Shown here piece by piece: positions 17,734 through 26,423 of a stretch of 64,000 nucleotides of DNA (the first letter of the stretch is position 1; each line of letters starts with the position of its first letter). The DNA comes from Serratia nevei (GTDB taxonomy: Bacteria > Pseudomonadota > Gammaproteobacteria > Enterobacterales > Enterobacteriaceae). A model generated the notes under the pieces. It was not told the DNA's origin, did no database searches, and saw only the letters and a program-made list of their open reading frames with translations. Made by a program: the position numbers and the translations under genes. The stretch spans positions 2,232,001-2,296,000 of the forward strand of contig NZ_CP149940.1 of the NCBI RefSeq assembly GCF_037948395.1. Reading direction: 5' to 3'.

Positions 17734-18603
17734 TTACGATGCCTCGGGCTGCAACAGCGCCTCCACCGCGCGTTGCGCAGCCACCAGATGCTGGCCGCCG
17801 AACAGGTTGCTGCGGTTGAGCAGGTAGTACAGCTGATACAGCGGCTGGCGCTCGATAAATCCGGCCCCCAGCGGCCATACGCTCTGATAACCGTCGTAGA
17901 TCTGCGGCGGCAGCTCGGGGTACAGCGGCAGCATCGCCAAATCGCACTCCCGGTCGCCCCAGTAGCTGGCCGGATCGAATAGGATCGGCCCGTGGGCGGT
18001 CATCGCGCAGTTGCCCGGCCACAGGTTGCCGTGCAGCAGCGAAGGCTGCGGCTGGTGGTGCTGCAAGCGCAGATACACCCGATCGACGATGTCGTCGATG
18101 TCACCGAAGGTCATGCCTTTCTCGGCCGCCAGCTGCAGCTGCCAGCCGATGCGCTGTTCGGCGAAGAATTCCGACCAGCGGCGCTGCCAGGCGTTGGGTT
18201 GCGGGGTGGTGGTCAGATCGCTGTCGAAGTCGAGGCCGAACTGCGGTTGCTCGCTCCACTGGTGCAGGTGCGCCAGCTGCTGGCCCAGACAGTAGGCGCC
18301 GTGGGCGTCGAGGGGTTTCAGCTGCTGATACTCCAGCAGCAGGAAGCTGTAGTCGCGATCGCTGCCGACGCCGTACACTTCCGGCACCCGCACGCTTTTG
18401 CTGCGCGCCAGCAACGCCAGCTGATCGGCCTCGGCGGTGAATATCGGCAGTTGTTCACGGGCGTCGCATTTCACGAACACCTCGTTGTCACCGTAACTCA
18501 CGCGCCACGCCGGGTGAATGTCGCCCCCGGGCAGTTCAATCCTTTCGCGTATCTCTGCGCTGCCAAGATGTTCACTTAACAGACGGCTAACGGCTTGCCA
18601 CAT
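17734..18603 (-). CDS. yniA: Fructosamine kinase-family protein YniA
   Basis: A 289-aa member of the fructosamine-3-kinase family (E. coli YniA has 286 aa), probably phosphorylating ketosamines on glycated proteins or small molecules. An aminoglycoside-phosphotransferase-like fold is visible: VFVKCDAR with the ATP lysine, the hinge LLLEYQQL, the catalytic loop SLLHGNLWPGNC (Asp of the usual HGDLW is Asn here, as in many YniA proteins), and the metal-binding PILFDPASYWGDRE. The start is ATG 18603. Confidence 0.93.
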   Translation of the reverse strand: MWQAVSRLLSEHLGSAEIRERIELPGGDIHPAWRVSYGDNEVFVKCDAREQLPIFTAEADQLALLARSKSVRVPEVYGVGSDRDYSFLLLEYQQLKPLDAHGAYCLGQQLAHLHQWSEQPQFGLDFDSDLTTTPQPNAWQRRWSEFFAEQRIGWQLQLAAEKGMTFGDIDDIVDRVYLRLQHHQPQPSLLHGNLWPGNCAMTAHGPILFDPASYWGDRECDLAMLPLYPELPPQIYDGYQSVWPLGAGFIERQPLYQLYYLLNRSNLFGGQHLVAAQRAVEALLQPEAS

Positions 18604-18804
18604 GGTATTTCCCCCTCTGTGCTGCCTGATAATTCATTAGGTTAGCGTCTTTCCCGTGGTGAAAACACGACGCGGCGCACAGCCGGCGTCAAAGGCGGCG
18701 ATTTTTTCAGCGCCTCGCCAGCTCAAAGTATATACCCTATTGATTAATTTAAGCGCAATACCGATTGCAACTTGATGACAACGACGCGATGAGCGGGGGA
18801 AGGT

Positions 18805-18834
18805 GATGCGGCGAGCAGAGGGCATCGCCGCATC
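18805..18834. terminator. Hairpin downstream of yfeD
   Basis: A perfect 10-bp inverted repeat (GATGCGGCGA / TCGCCGCATC) with a 10-nt loop begins 6 bp past the yfeD stop. It lacks a T-run; it probably ends or protects the yfe transcript. Confidence 0.5.
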
Positions 18835-18840
18835 GGTGAG

Positions 18841-19695
18841 TTAACCGCCGGTGAGGGCGCTTTGGTTACGCTGTAACGGACGCAGCTTGCTGTACAACAA
18901 GGCGATAACGAACAGCACGGCCTGTACGATGACGATGCAGGGGCCGGTGGCGCCGTCGATGTGGAAGCTGATCAGGGTGCCGAGTACGCAGGAGAACACC
19001 GATACTATCGTCGCCACCATCAGCATGCGGTCGAAGCGGCGGCACAGCATAAAGGCGATGATGCCGGGGGCGATCAGCATGGCGATCACCAGGATCACCC
19101 CCACGGCCTGCAGCGAGGCGACGATGGTCATCGCCAGCAGGCACAGCAGCCCGTAGTGCAGCAGCTTGACCGGCAGGCCAATCACTCGCGCATGATGCGG
19201 ATCGAAGCAGTACAGCATGAAGTCTTTACGCTTGAGCAGCACCACCGCCAGGGTGATGCCGGCGATCAGCAGGGTTTGCTTCAGCTCGCCGTCGGTAATG
19301 CCCAGCATGTTGCCGAACAGAATGTGGCTCAGGTGCTGGTCGGTATCGATGCGCGAGAACAGCACCAGGCCGAAGGCGAACATGCCGGAAAAGACGATGC
19401 CCATCACCGTGTCTTCTTTCACCCGGCTGTTCTCTTTCAGGTAGCCGGTGGCTACCGCGCAAAAGATGCCGGAGAGGAACGCGCCGATCGCCAGCGGGAT
19501 GCCGACCACGAACGCCACCACGATGCCGGGCAGCACCGCGTGCGAGATGGCGTCGCCCATCAGCGACCAGCCTTTGAGCACCAGATAGCAGGAGAGCACG
19601 GCGCACACTACGCCGGTGACGATGGCGGCGACGATCGCCCGCTGCATGAACGGGTAGGCGAAGGGTTCGCTGAGCAGTTGATACAGGGTGTCCAT
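18841..19695 (-). CDS. yfeD: Chelated iron/manganese ABC permease YfeD (SitD)
   Basis: Second permease of the Yfe/Sit Mn2+/Fe2+ importer (284 aa), ABC-3 (ZnuB/TroC) family. About eight hydrophobic helices are seen, with the family motifs LKGWSLMGDAISHAVLPGIV near the N-terminus (quoted as SLMGDAISHAVLPG) and SLQAVGVILVIAMLIAPG near the end. Its ATG overlaps the end of yfeC by one base. It is the last gene of yfeABCD and is followed by a hairpin. Confidence 0.95.
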   Translation of the reverse strand: MDTLYQLLSEPFAYPFMQRAIVAAIVTGVVCAVLSCYLVLKGWSLMGDAISHAVLPGIVVAFVVGIPLAIGAFLSGIFCAVATGYLKENSRVKEDTVMGIVFSGMFAFGLVLFSRIDTDQHLSHILFGNMLGITDGELKQTLLIAGITLAVVLLKRKDFMLYCFDPHHARVIGLPVKLLHYGLLCLLAMTIVASLQAVGVILVIAMLIAPGIIAFMLCRRFDRMLMVATIVSVFSCVLGTLISFHIDGATGPCIVIVQAVLFVIALLYSKLRPLQRNQSALTGG

Positions 19696-20555
19696 CAGCG
19701 GCCTCCGGTTTGCGAATGCGCCACGCGGCGCCGGGACGCCAGCAGGCCGTGTTTCGGCGCGAAGAAGAACGCCGTCAGAAACACCAGCGTTTGCAGGGTG
19801 ACGATCACGCCCCCGGTGGCACCGTCGAGGAAGAAACTCAGGTAGGCGCCGACGCCGCTGGTCAGCGAACCGATGATGATGGCGATGATCACCAGCCGGC
19901 TGAAGCGATCGGTCAGCAGGTAGGCGGTGGCGCCCGGCGTGATCACCATGGCGATCACCAAAATGGCGCCGACGGTTTGCAGCGCGGCGACGGTGCAGGC
20001 GCTAAGCAGGGTGAAGAACAGGATCTTCAGCTTTAGCGGCGACAGGCCGATCGACACCGCGTGGCTTTCGTCGAAGAACACCGCCAGCAGGTCTTTCCAC
20101 ACCAGGCACAGGATCAGCAGCGAAACGCCGATGATGATTTCCACCTGCAGCACGTCTTCGTCGGCGATGCCGAGGATATTGCCGAAGATGATCGACTGTA
20201 CGTTGACCGAGGTGGGGTTGAGCGACACGATCAGCAGGCCGACGGCGAAGAAGGTAGAGAAGATAAAGCCGATGATGGCGTCTTCGCGCAGCCGGGTGAT
20301 ATGGCGCACCAGCGTCATCGCCAGCGCCGCCAGCATGCCGGTGAAGAAAGCGCCGGCGGCGTAGGGCAGGCCGAGGGCGTAGGCGCCGGCTACGCCGGGC
20401 ACCACCGAGTGCGACAGCGCGTCGCCCATCAGCGACCACCCTTTCAACATCAGGTAGGCGGAGAGGAACGCGCAGGCGGCGCCGACGATGGCGCTGACCC
20501 AGATGGCTTTCACCATGTAGTTATAACTGAAAGGTTGCAGCAGAAGGTCCAGCAT
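19695..20555 (-). CDS. yfeC: Chelated iron/manganese ABC permease YfeC (SitC)
   Basis: First permease of the importer (286 aa), homologous to YfeD: SLMGDALSHSVVPGVAG near the N-terminus and LQTVGAILVIAMVITPGAT toward the end, with about eight helices. The final 30 residues (FFFAPKHGLLASRRRVAHSQ) are a basic cytoplasmic tail typical of SitC. Its start shares a base with the yfeB stop region and its end touches yfeD, so all four cistrons are translationally linked. Confidence 0.95.
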   Translation of the reverse strand: MLDLLLQPFSYNYMVKAIWVSAIVGAACAFLSAYLMLKGWSLMGDALSHSVVPGVAGAYALGLPYAAGAFFTGMLAALAMTLVRHITRLREDAIIGFIFSTFFAVGLLIVSLNPTSVNVQSIIFGNILGIADEDVLQVEIIIGVSLLILCLVWKDLLAVFFDESHAVSIGLSPLKLKILFFTLLSACTVAALQTVGAILVIAMVITPGATAYLLTDRFSRLVIIAIIIGSLTSGVGAYLSFFLDGATGGVIVTLQTLVFLTAFFFAPKHGLLASRRRVAHSQTGGR

Positions 20556-21445
20556 CAGGATTGTTTCTCCCTGGCCTGGCTGTTGGCCGGCGGATCGCTC
20601 TTGGTGTGGCCGTAGAACACCGCGGGGCGTTCATCGTCGGTCAACACCGTAACGGTGCGCGGATCGTTGTCGTCGTGCAGATCCGGGCCGGAGAGGTTGA
20701 TATGGCGCAGCACGCCGCCGAACGCCTGTTCCAGGTTGCTCTGGGTGAAGGTGGTCTCGGTCGGGCCGGCGGCCAGCACAGTGCGGTTGATGAGGATCAC
20801 CCGATCGCAAAACTCCGGCACGCTGCCGAGGTTATGGGTGGAAACCAGGATCAGGTGCCCCTCGTCGCGCAGCGCGCGCAGCAGCTTGATAATGGCGTTC
20901 TCGGTTTTTACATCCACGCCGGTGAACGGCTCGTCCAGCAGCAGTACCGTGCCCTGTTGCGCCAGCGCGCGCGCCAGAAACACGCGTTTTTTCTGGCCGC
21001 CGGACAGCTCGCCGATCTGCCGGCTGCGCAACTCGCTCAGGCCGACGCGTTCCAGCGCCTTGTCGACCCGCAGCCGGTCTTCGCGCGACGGGATGCGCAG
21101 GAAGTTCATCTTGCCGTAACGGCCCATCATCACCACGTCTTCCACCAGCACCGGGAAGTTCCAGTCGACGTCTTCGGTCTGCGGCACGTAGGCGATCAGG
21201 TTCTTTTTCAGCGCGTCCGCCACCGGTTTGTCGCTCAGCGACACCTGGCCGGCAGTGGGCCTGACCAGGCCCATGATGCTTTTGAACAGCGTCGATTTGC
21301 CGCTGCCGTTGACGCCGACCAGCGCGCAGATCGAACCGCCGCTCAGGGTAAAGCTGGCGTTGTGAATGGCGGTGTGCCCGTTGTTGTAGGTTACGGTGAC
21401 GTCGTCCACGTTCAATTCAGGGCGGACAAACGGTTCATGGGTCAT
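20555..21445 (-). CDS. yfeB: Chelated iron/manganese ABC ATPase YfeB (SitB)
   Basis: The ATPase of the Yfe importer (296 aa). Walker A is GVNGSGKST, the signature is [15 protein letters not shown], Walker B is [12 protein letters not shown], and the switch His is in [10 protein letters not shown]. The segment [13 protein letters not shown] is characteristic of the Mn/Zn-type ATPases (TroB/SitB). About 50 C-terminal residues after the core are charged and variable. It overlaps yfeA by 4 nt (ATGA type). Confidence 0.95.
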   Translation of the reverse strand: MTHEPFVRPELNVDDVTVTYNNGHTAIHNASFTLSGGSICALVGVNGSGKSTLFKSIMGLVRPTAGQVSLSDKPVADALKKNLIAYVPQTEDVDWNFPVLVEDVVMMGRYGKMNFLRIPSREDRLRVDKALERVGLSELRSRQIGELSGGQKKRVFLARALAQQGTVLLLDEPFTGVDVKTENAIIKLLRALRDEGHLILVSTHNLGSVPEFCDRVILINRTVLAAGPTETTFTQSNLEQAFGGVLRHINLSGPDLHDDNDPRTVTVLTDDERPAVFYGHTKSDPPANSQAREKQS

Positions 21446-22386
21446 TGATCGAATCCTTTGGCGATGGTTTGCACGGTGGTGTTGAGCAGGTCGATATAGG
21501 TCGGCACCGGGCCATCGCGGGTGGACAGTGAATCCACGTACAGCACGCCGCCGTATTTGGCGCCGGTCTCTTTCGCCACCTGCTTGGCCGGCTTGTCGGA
21601 AATGGTGCTCTCGCTGAACACCACCGGAATATGGTGGGCGCGCACCGCGTCGATCACCCGGCGCACCTGCTGCGGCGAGCCTTGCTCATCGGCGTTGATC
21701 GGCCAAAGATAAACTTCTTTCAGCTGGTAGTCCTGCGCCAGATAGCTGAAGGCGCCTTCGCTGGTCACCAGCCAACGCTGTGCGGCAGGAATGCGCGCCA
21801 GGCGTTCGCGCAGCGGGGCGTCCAGCGCGCCGATCTTCTCTGCGTAGGCCTTGGCGTTGCGGTTGTAGGTTTCTGCATGGGCCGGATCGTGCTCTACCAG
21901 CGCCTTACGGATGTTCTCGATGTACACCAGCGCGTTGCTCGGCGACATCCAGGCATGCGGGTTCGGGTTGCCGTTATACGGCCCTTCGCGGATCGGCAGT
22001 GGGGTGATGCCTTCGGTCACGACCGCCGCCGGCACCTGCTTGATGTTCTCGAAGAAGCGCTGGAACCAGCGTTCCAGGTTCATGCCGTTCCACAGGATCA
22101 GATCGGCGTGCTGCGCCTTGACGATGTCGCGCGGGGTAGGTTGATAGTCGTGGATCTCGGCACCCGGTTTGGTGATGGATTCTACCACGGCGGCGTCACC
22201 CGCCACGTTCTGGGCGATGTCCTGAATGATGGTAAAGGTGGTCACCACGCGCAGCTTCTTTTCCGCCAGCGCGTGTGGGCTGGCCATAGCGGCGCCGAGC
22301 AGCAGGCAGGCGAGCGTGAAAGGGCGTAACAGTGCGGCAGCGCGGGGAAGGCGACTACGGCGAAAAGCGCAACTTATCAATGGCAT
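21442..22386 (-). CDS. yfeA: Mn/Fe periplasmic binding protein YfeA (SitA)
   Basis: A secreted cluster A-I metal-binding protein (314 aa) feeding YfeBCD. The N-terminal signal ends near SPHALA-EKK. Metal ligands expected in the family are visible: His in [11 protein letters not shown], His in [10 protein letters not shown], Glu in [11 protein letters not shown], and Asp in [10 protein letters not shown]. The start ATG 22386 follows AGGAG. It is the first gene of the operon, and a strong Fur box lies 23-41 bp upstream. Family members carry Mn2+ and Fe2+; the two cannot be told apart here. Confidence 0.96.
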   Translation of the reverse strand: MPLISCAFRRSRLPRAAALLRPFTLACLLLGAAMASPHALAEKKLRVVTTFTIIQDIAQNVAGDAAVVESITKPGAEIHDYQPTPRDIVKAQHADLILWNGMNLERWFQRFFENIKQVPAAVVTEGITPLPIREGPYNGNPNPHAWMSPSNALVYIENIRKALVEHDPAHAETYNRNAKAYAEKIGALDAPLRERLARIPAAQRWLVTSEGAFSYLAQDYQLKEVYLWPINADEQGSPQQVRRVIDAVRAHHIPVVFSESTISDKPAKQVAKETGAKYGGVLYVDSLSTRDGPVPTYIDLLNTTVQTIAKGFDQ

Positions 22387-22408
22387 GATGACGTCTCCTG
22401 GTTCAAAT

Positions 22409-22427
22409 GAAAATGATTATCAATATC
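22409..22427 (-). promoter_or_regulatory. Fur box of yfeABCD
   Basis: On the minus strand the site reads GATATTGATAATCATTTTC, matching the 19-bp Fur consensus at 17 positions. It lies directly upstream of the yfeA ribosome binding site. Iron repression is expected; no MntR box was recognised. Confidence 0.85.
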
Positions 22428-22517
22428 AATTGAAGCGAAGTCAAGCGTCACTTGCCCACCGCCGGCGGGGTATTTCTCCAACTGAAAAAATAATACCGTC
22501 CGGGGAGTTATAGCATT

Positions 22518-22817
22518 TTATGTATCAGTATGTAACCGCTGAAGGTAGTCCTTACAGCTGCATATAGTCACCTCAGGCTGTTTTCCCAAGGCCAACTGCC
22601 CGAACCCCTGCGCCAGCCGCTGTACATCCTCTTGATCCAGCACGGTTATAAACGCAAAACTGTTGCTGCCGAGTTCGTGGTGAACGCCATTCTCGTCTGT
22701 CACCGACGTGACAAAACCCTCCCGCGTCAATTGCCCGGTCAGCTTCGCCAGGTCGGTCAATCCTTCTTCCTGATAGCGAAAAGTCACCACAAAGCAGCTT
22801 GTTGCAGATTGACTCAT
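22518..22817 (-). CDS. GhoS-like protein (type V antitoxin family), without GhoT
   Basis: A 99-aa protein resembling E. coli GhoS, the endoribonuclease that cleaves ghoT toxin mRNA. Shared features: an N-terminal strand FVVTFRYQ (GhoS YVVSFDYP), the block SVTDENGVHHELGSNSFAF (GhoS IVADEYGIPRQLNENSFAI), and a final KDYLQRL (GhoS DDYFRQF). The start ATG 22817 follows AGAGGTG. In E. coli ghoT follows ghoS; here the downstream minus-strand sequence is the yfeA control region and no small hydrophobic ORF was found. The protein may act on other RNAs or be a divergent ferredoxin-fold relative. It is divergent from emtA. Confidence 0.7.
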   Translation of the reverse strand: MSQSATSCFVVTFRYQEEGLTDLAKLTGQLTREGFVTSVTDENGVHHELGSNSFAFITVLDQEDVQRLAQGFGQLALGKQPEVTICSCKDYLQRLHTDT

Positions 22818-22926
22818 AAATCACCTCTTGGTATATGGATAGCTTGAGATTAGTCCAAAAAATTACTGCAGGTGTCCTTACAAGTTGTATATGCTACGCA
22901 ACTCATTGAAAGGAGTGAGGGATTCT

Positions 22927-23592
22927 GTGAAAACAAAAATAGGTTGCCTTACGGCAATTTTACTTTTGTCGGGGTGCGCCAAAGACCCGCAAACGGCAAG
23001 CAATATTTCAGGCAGTGGCACAACACGCGGCGGTTGGTTAAAACCCCCTCCGCAGGCACCGGTAAACCGCACAGGCACGCCGGTTGTTTATAACGATTAC
23101 ATTCGTCAGGCCGCCAGCAACTATGGCGTCGACGAAACGCTGATTAAAGCGATTATTCAGGTGGAGTCCGGGTTTAACCCGAACGTGGTCAGCACCTCGA
23201 ACGCAGTGGGATTGATGCAGCTTAAGGCTTCTACCGCCGGCCGCGACGCCTATCGCATGAAAGGACGAAGCGGGCAACCCAGCTCGCGAGAGCTGAAGGA
23301 TCCGGCGGTCAATATTGATCTGGGAACGGCCTATATCAATATTCTTCAAAGCCAGCAGCTAGCCGGGATCAACAACCCACAGACTTTGCGTTATGCCACC
23401 ATCGTTTCGTACGTGAACGGGGCGGGCGCCATGTTGCGCACCTTCTCCTCGGACAAGCGCGTGGCGGTCAATCGCATCAATCAGATGAGCCCGGATGAGT
23501 TTTATCAGCACATCCAGAAAAAGCACCCGGCACCGCAGGCGCCGCGCTATTTGTGGAAGGTGACCACCGCCTACCAGGCGATGTCGCCGTAG
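22927..23592 (+). CDS. emtA: Membrane-bound lytic murein transglycosylase EmtA
   Basis: An outer-membrane lipoprotein that cuts peptidoglycan glycan strands endolytically. The start is taken as GTG 22927 (AGGG 7 bp upstream), which gives a lipoprotein signal MKTKIGCLTAILLLSGC with lipobox C17. Upstream in-frame codons (ATG 22891) would spoil the signal. An SLT domain follows: catalytic E80 in IIQVESGFNPN, GLMQLKAST, VSYVNGAGAMLRTFSSD and HPAPQAPRY near the end, all as in E. coli EmtA (203 aa; here 221). A terminator follows. Confidence 0.93.
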   Translation: MKTKIGCLTAILLLSGCAKDPQTASNISGSGTTRGGWLKPPPQAPVNRTGTPVVYNDYIRQAASNYGVDETLIKAIIQVESGFNPNVVSTSNAVGLMQLKASTAGRDAYRMKGRSGQPSSRELKDPAVNIDLGTAYINILQSQQLAGINNPQTLRYATIVSYVNGAGAMLRTFSSDKRVAVNRINQMSPDEFYQHIQKKHPAPQAPRYLWKVTTAYQAMSP

Positions 23593-23901
23593 CCTGCCAT
23601 CCTTCTTCAAATCGGCCGCTGAACGCGGCCGATTTTGTTTCCGGCGCCGTTCCAGTGCGCGACCTACTTCTCATTTTTCGTTATTTCCTCTCCGCTTATC
23701 GGAAAAACCGCACAAAAAGTTAAATTTACGTTAGCAGATAAATCTTTACGTTCATTCAATAAGTTACCGGTAACATTTTTGCTTTTGCGCGCATTGTGAC
23801 CTTCAATAAATATACAAATAAGTAACAAATTATTTTAAAAACCCGTATCGATCGCAAGGTTGCGGTTAAATAGTTGTGACTATCTTTGGATGGAATGTGA
23901 C
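23593..23901 (+). other. Intergenic region ahead of the dehydrogenase operon
   Basis: After the emtA terminator the sequence turns AT-rich (about 23690-23880) and should hold the promoter of the dehydrogenase genes. No convincing operator or small gene was recognised. Confidence 0.5.
23610..23640 (+). terminator. Terminator after emtA
   Basis: AATCGGCCGC and GCGGCCGATT pair around a 5-nt loop and are followed by TTTGTTT. Confidence 0.85.
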
Positions 23902-24627
23902 ATGTCGAACCATAAAACCAACAATTCGCGGCGCGATTTCTTGTTGAAATCGATGACCTTAATTCCTGCGGCGGTAATTGGTGGCAGCGGCGTTGGCGCG
24001 CTGACGGCACCGACACCGGCGGTCGCGGCCTCGAACACCACAACGCAGAACGATTACCAACCGACCTTTTTCACCCCGGAAGAGTGGGCCTTCATCAAGG
24101 CCGCCGTTGCGCGCCTGATCCCGGCCGACGAACGCGGCCCCGGCGCACTGGAAGCCGGCGTGCCGGAGTTTATCGATCGCCAGATGAATACCCCGTACGC
24201 CACCGGCTCCATCTGGTACATGCAGGGGCCGTTCAACCCCGATGTGCCGAAGGAGATGGGCTATCAGCTGCCGCTGGTGCCCAAGCAAATCTACAACCTC
24301 GGCATCAGTGACGCCGACGCCTACAGCAAGAAAACCGCCGGCAAGCCTTTCGCCGAACTGGATGGCGCGCAGCAAGACGCCATGCTGCAAAAGTTCGAGT
24401 CCGGCGAGGCGGAGTTCCAGCAGCTGCCGTCGAAACTGTTCTTCTCCTATCTGCTGCAAAACACCCGCGAAGGTTTCTTCAGCGATCCTATCCATGGCGG
24501 CAACAAAGACATGGTGGGCTGGAAGCTGATTAATTTTCCGGGCGCGCGCGCCGATTTTATGGACTGGGTTGAGCGAGGGGAGCGTTATCCCTTCCCGCCG
24601 GTCTCGATTCGTGGGGAGAGGGGCTAA
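23902..24627 (+). CDS. Gluconate 2-dehydrogenase-type small (gamma) subunit, Tat-exported
   Basis: The small subunit of a periplasmic three-part FAD dehydrogenase (241 aa, gluconate_2-dh3 family). It carries a twin-arginine signal, [10 protein letters not shown] (R10-R11), followed by a hydrophobic stretch and VAA/AS processing region. In such complexes this subunit carries the folded flavoprotein across the membrane. The mature part has [27 protein letters not shown], quoted here as [12 protein letters not shown] and [16 protein letters not shown], typical of the family. The start is ATG 23902 with GGAA 8 bp upstream; ATG 23890 is an alternative. It is followed after 2 bp by the flavoprotein gene. 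The substrate could be gluconate, 2-ketogluconate or a polyol. Confidence 0.88.
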   Translation: MSNHKTNNSRRDFLLKSMTLIPAAVIGGSGVGALTAPTPAVAASNTTTQNDYQPTFFTPEEWAFIKAAVARLIPADERGPGALEAGVPEFIDRQMNTPYATGSIWYMQGPFNPDVPKEMGYQLPLVPKQIYNLGISDADAYSKKTAGKPFAELDGAQQDAMLQKFESGEAEFQQLPSKLFFSYLLQNTREGFFSDPIHGGNKDMVGWKLINFPGARADFMDWVERGERYPFPPVSIRGERG

Positions 24628-24629
24628 TC

Positions 24630-26411
24630 ATGGCAACGGTAATGAAAAAAGTAGATGCGGTGATCGTCGGCTTCGGCTGGGTGGGCGCGATCATGGCCAA
24701 AGAGCTGACCGAGGCCGGCCTCAACGTGGTGGCGCTGGAGCGCGGCCCGATGCGCGACACCTATCCGGACGGGTCTTATCCGCAGGTGATCGATGAGCTG
24801 ACCTATAACATCCGCCGCAAGCTGTTCCAGGATCTGTCGAAAAGCACCGTCACCATTCGTCACAACAGCAGCCAGACCGCGGTGCCTTACCGTCAGTTGG
24901 CGGCGTTCCTGCCGGGCACCGGCGTCGGCGGCGCCGGCCTGCACTGGTCGGGCGTGCATTTCCGCGTCGATCCGATCGAACTGCGCATGCGCAGCCACTA
25001 TGAAGAGCGCTACGGCAAAAACTTCATTCCGAAGGACATGACCATCCAGGACTTCGGCGTGACCTACGACGAGCTGGAACCGTTCTTCGACAAAGCGGAG
25101 AAAGTGTTCGGCACCTCCGGCACCGCCTGGACCATCAAAGGGCAGAAAGTGGCGCAGAAGGGCGGCAACCGCTTTGCTGCAGATCGCTCCAGCGACTTCC
25201 CGCTGCCGGCGCAGAAAAATACCTACTCCGCCCAGCTGTTCGAGAAAGCGGCGCTGGAGGTGGGTTACCACCCTTACAACCTGCCGTCCGCCAACACCTC
25301 GGACTCTTACACCAACCCGTACGGCGCGCAGATGGGCCCGTGCAACTTCTGTGGTTTCTGCAGCGGCTACGCCTGCTACATGTATTCCAAAGCTTCGCCG
25401 AACGTCAACATTCTGCCGGCGCTGCGCATGGAAAAACGCTTCGAGCTGCGCACCAACGCCAACGTGCTGAAGGTCAACCTGACCGACGACAAGTCCCGCG
25501 CTACCGGCGTGAACTACGTCGATGCGCAGGGCCGCGAGATTGAACAGCCAGCCGATCTGGTGATCCTGGGCGCGTTCCAGTTCCACAACGTGCACCTGAT
25601 GCTGCTGTCCGGCATCGGCAAGCCTTACGATCCGGTGACCGGCGAAGGCGTGGTCGGGCGCAACTTCGCCTACCAGAACATGACCACCATCAAGGCGTTC
25701 TTCGATAAAGACGTGTTTACCAACCCGTTCATCGGCGCCGGCGGCAACGGCGTGGGCGTGGACGACTTCAACGCCGATAACTTCGACCACGCTAAAGAAG
25801 GCTTCGTCGGCGGTTCGCCGTTCTGGGTCAACCAGGCGGGCACCAAGCCGATCTCCGGCCTGCCGACCCCGCCGGGCACCCCAGCCTGGGGCAGCAAGTG
25901 GAAAGCGGCGGTGGCGGATGCCTACACCCACCACGTTTCGATGGACGCCCACGGCGCACACCAGTCGTACCGCAACAACTATCTGGATCTCGATCCCAAC
26001 TACAAGAACGTCTTTGGCCAGCCGCTGCTGCGCATGACGTTCGACTGGCAGGAAAACGATATCAAGATGGCGCAGTTCATGTACGACAAGATGGCGCCGA
26101 TTGCCAAGGCGATGAACCCGAAACTGATCGCCGGCAGCCCGAAAAACGCCAACAGCCACTTCGATACCACCAGCTACCAGACCACCCACATGAACGGCGG
26201 CGCGGTAATGGGGGAAGATCCGAAGACCAGCGCGGTCAACCGCTATCTGCAGAGCTGGGACGTGCACAACGTGTTCTCGATCGGTGCCTCGGCCTTCCCG
26301 CAGGGGCTGGGCTACAACCCGACCGGCACCGTGGCGGCGCTGGCTTACTGGTCTGCCCGCGCTATTCGCGAGCAGTATCTGAAAAACCCAGGCCCATTGG
26401 TGCAGGCATAA
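24630..26411 (+). CDS. GMC-family FAD dehydrogenase (gluconate 2-dehydrogenase-type alpha subunit)
   Basis: The catalytic flavoprotein, 593 aa. The FAD-binding motif is VIVGFGWVGA (G14-x-G16-x-x-G19) at the N-terminus. A cysteine cluster GPCNFCGFCSGYAC (C238, C241, C244, C249) resembles the iron-sulfur ligand region of FAD-GDH-type enzymes. The C-terminal GMC active-site region shows THMNGGAVMG and GYNPTGTVAALAYWSA. There is no signal peptide, so export is expected through the Tat signal of the preceding small subunit. It oxidises a sugar acid or polyol in the periplasm and passes electrons to the cytochrome encoded next. The exact substrate is not determined from sequence; gluconate to 2-ketogluconate is the usual reaction in Serratia. 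Confidence 0.9.
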   Translation: MATVMKKVDAVIVGFGWVGAIMAKELTEAGLNVVALERGPMRDTYPDGSYPQVIDELTYNIRRKLFQDLSKSTVTIRHNSSQTAVPYRQLAAFLPGTGVGGAGLHWSGVHFRVDPIELRMRSHYEERYGKNFIPKDMTIQDFGVTYDELEPFFDKAEKVFGTSGTAWTIKGQKVAQKGGNRFAADRSSDFPLPAQKNTYSAQLFEKAALEVGYHPYNLPSANTSDSYTNPYGAQMGPCNFCGFCSGYACYMYSKASPNVNILPALRMEKRFELRTNANVLKVNLTDDKSRATGVNYVDAQGREIEQPADLVILGAFQFHNVHLMLLSGIGKPYDPVTGEGVVGRNFAYQNMTTIKAFFDKDVFTNPFIGAGGNGVGVDDFNADNFDHAKEGFVGGSPFWVNQAGTKPISGLPTPPGTPAWGSKWKAAVADAYTHHVSMDAHGAHQSYRNNYLDLDPNYKNVFGQPLLRMTFDWQENDIKMAQFMYDKMAPIAKAMNPKLIAGSPKNANSHFDTTSYQTTHMNGGAVMGEDPKTSAVNRYLQSWDVHNVFSIGASAFPQGLGYNPTGTVAALAYWSARAIREQYLKNPGPLVQA

Positions 26412-26423
26412 GGACGGCGAACG

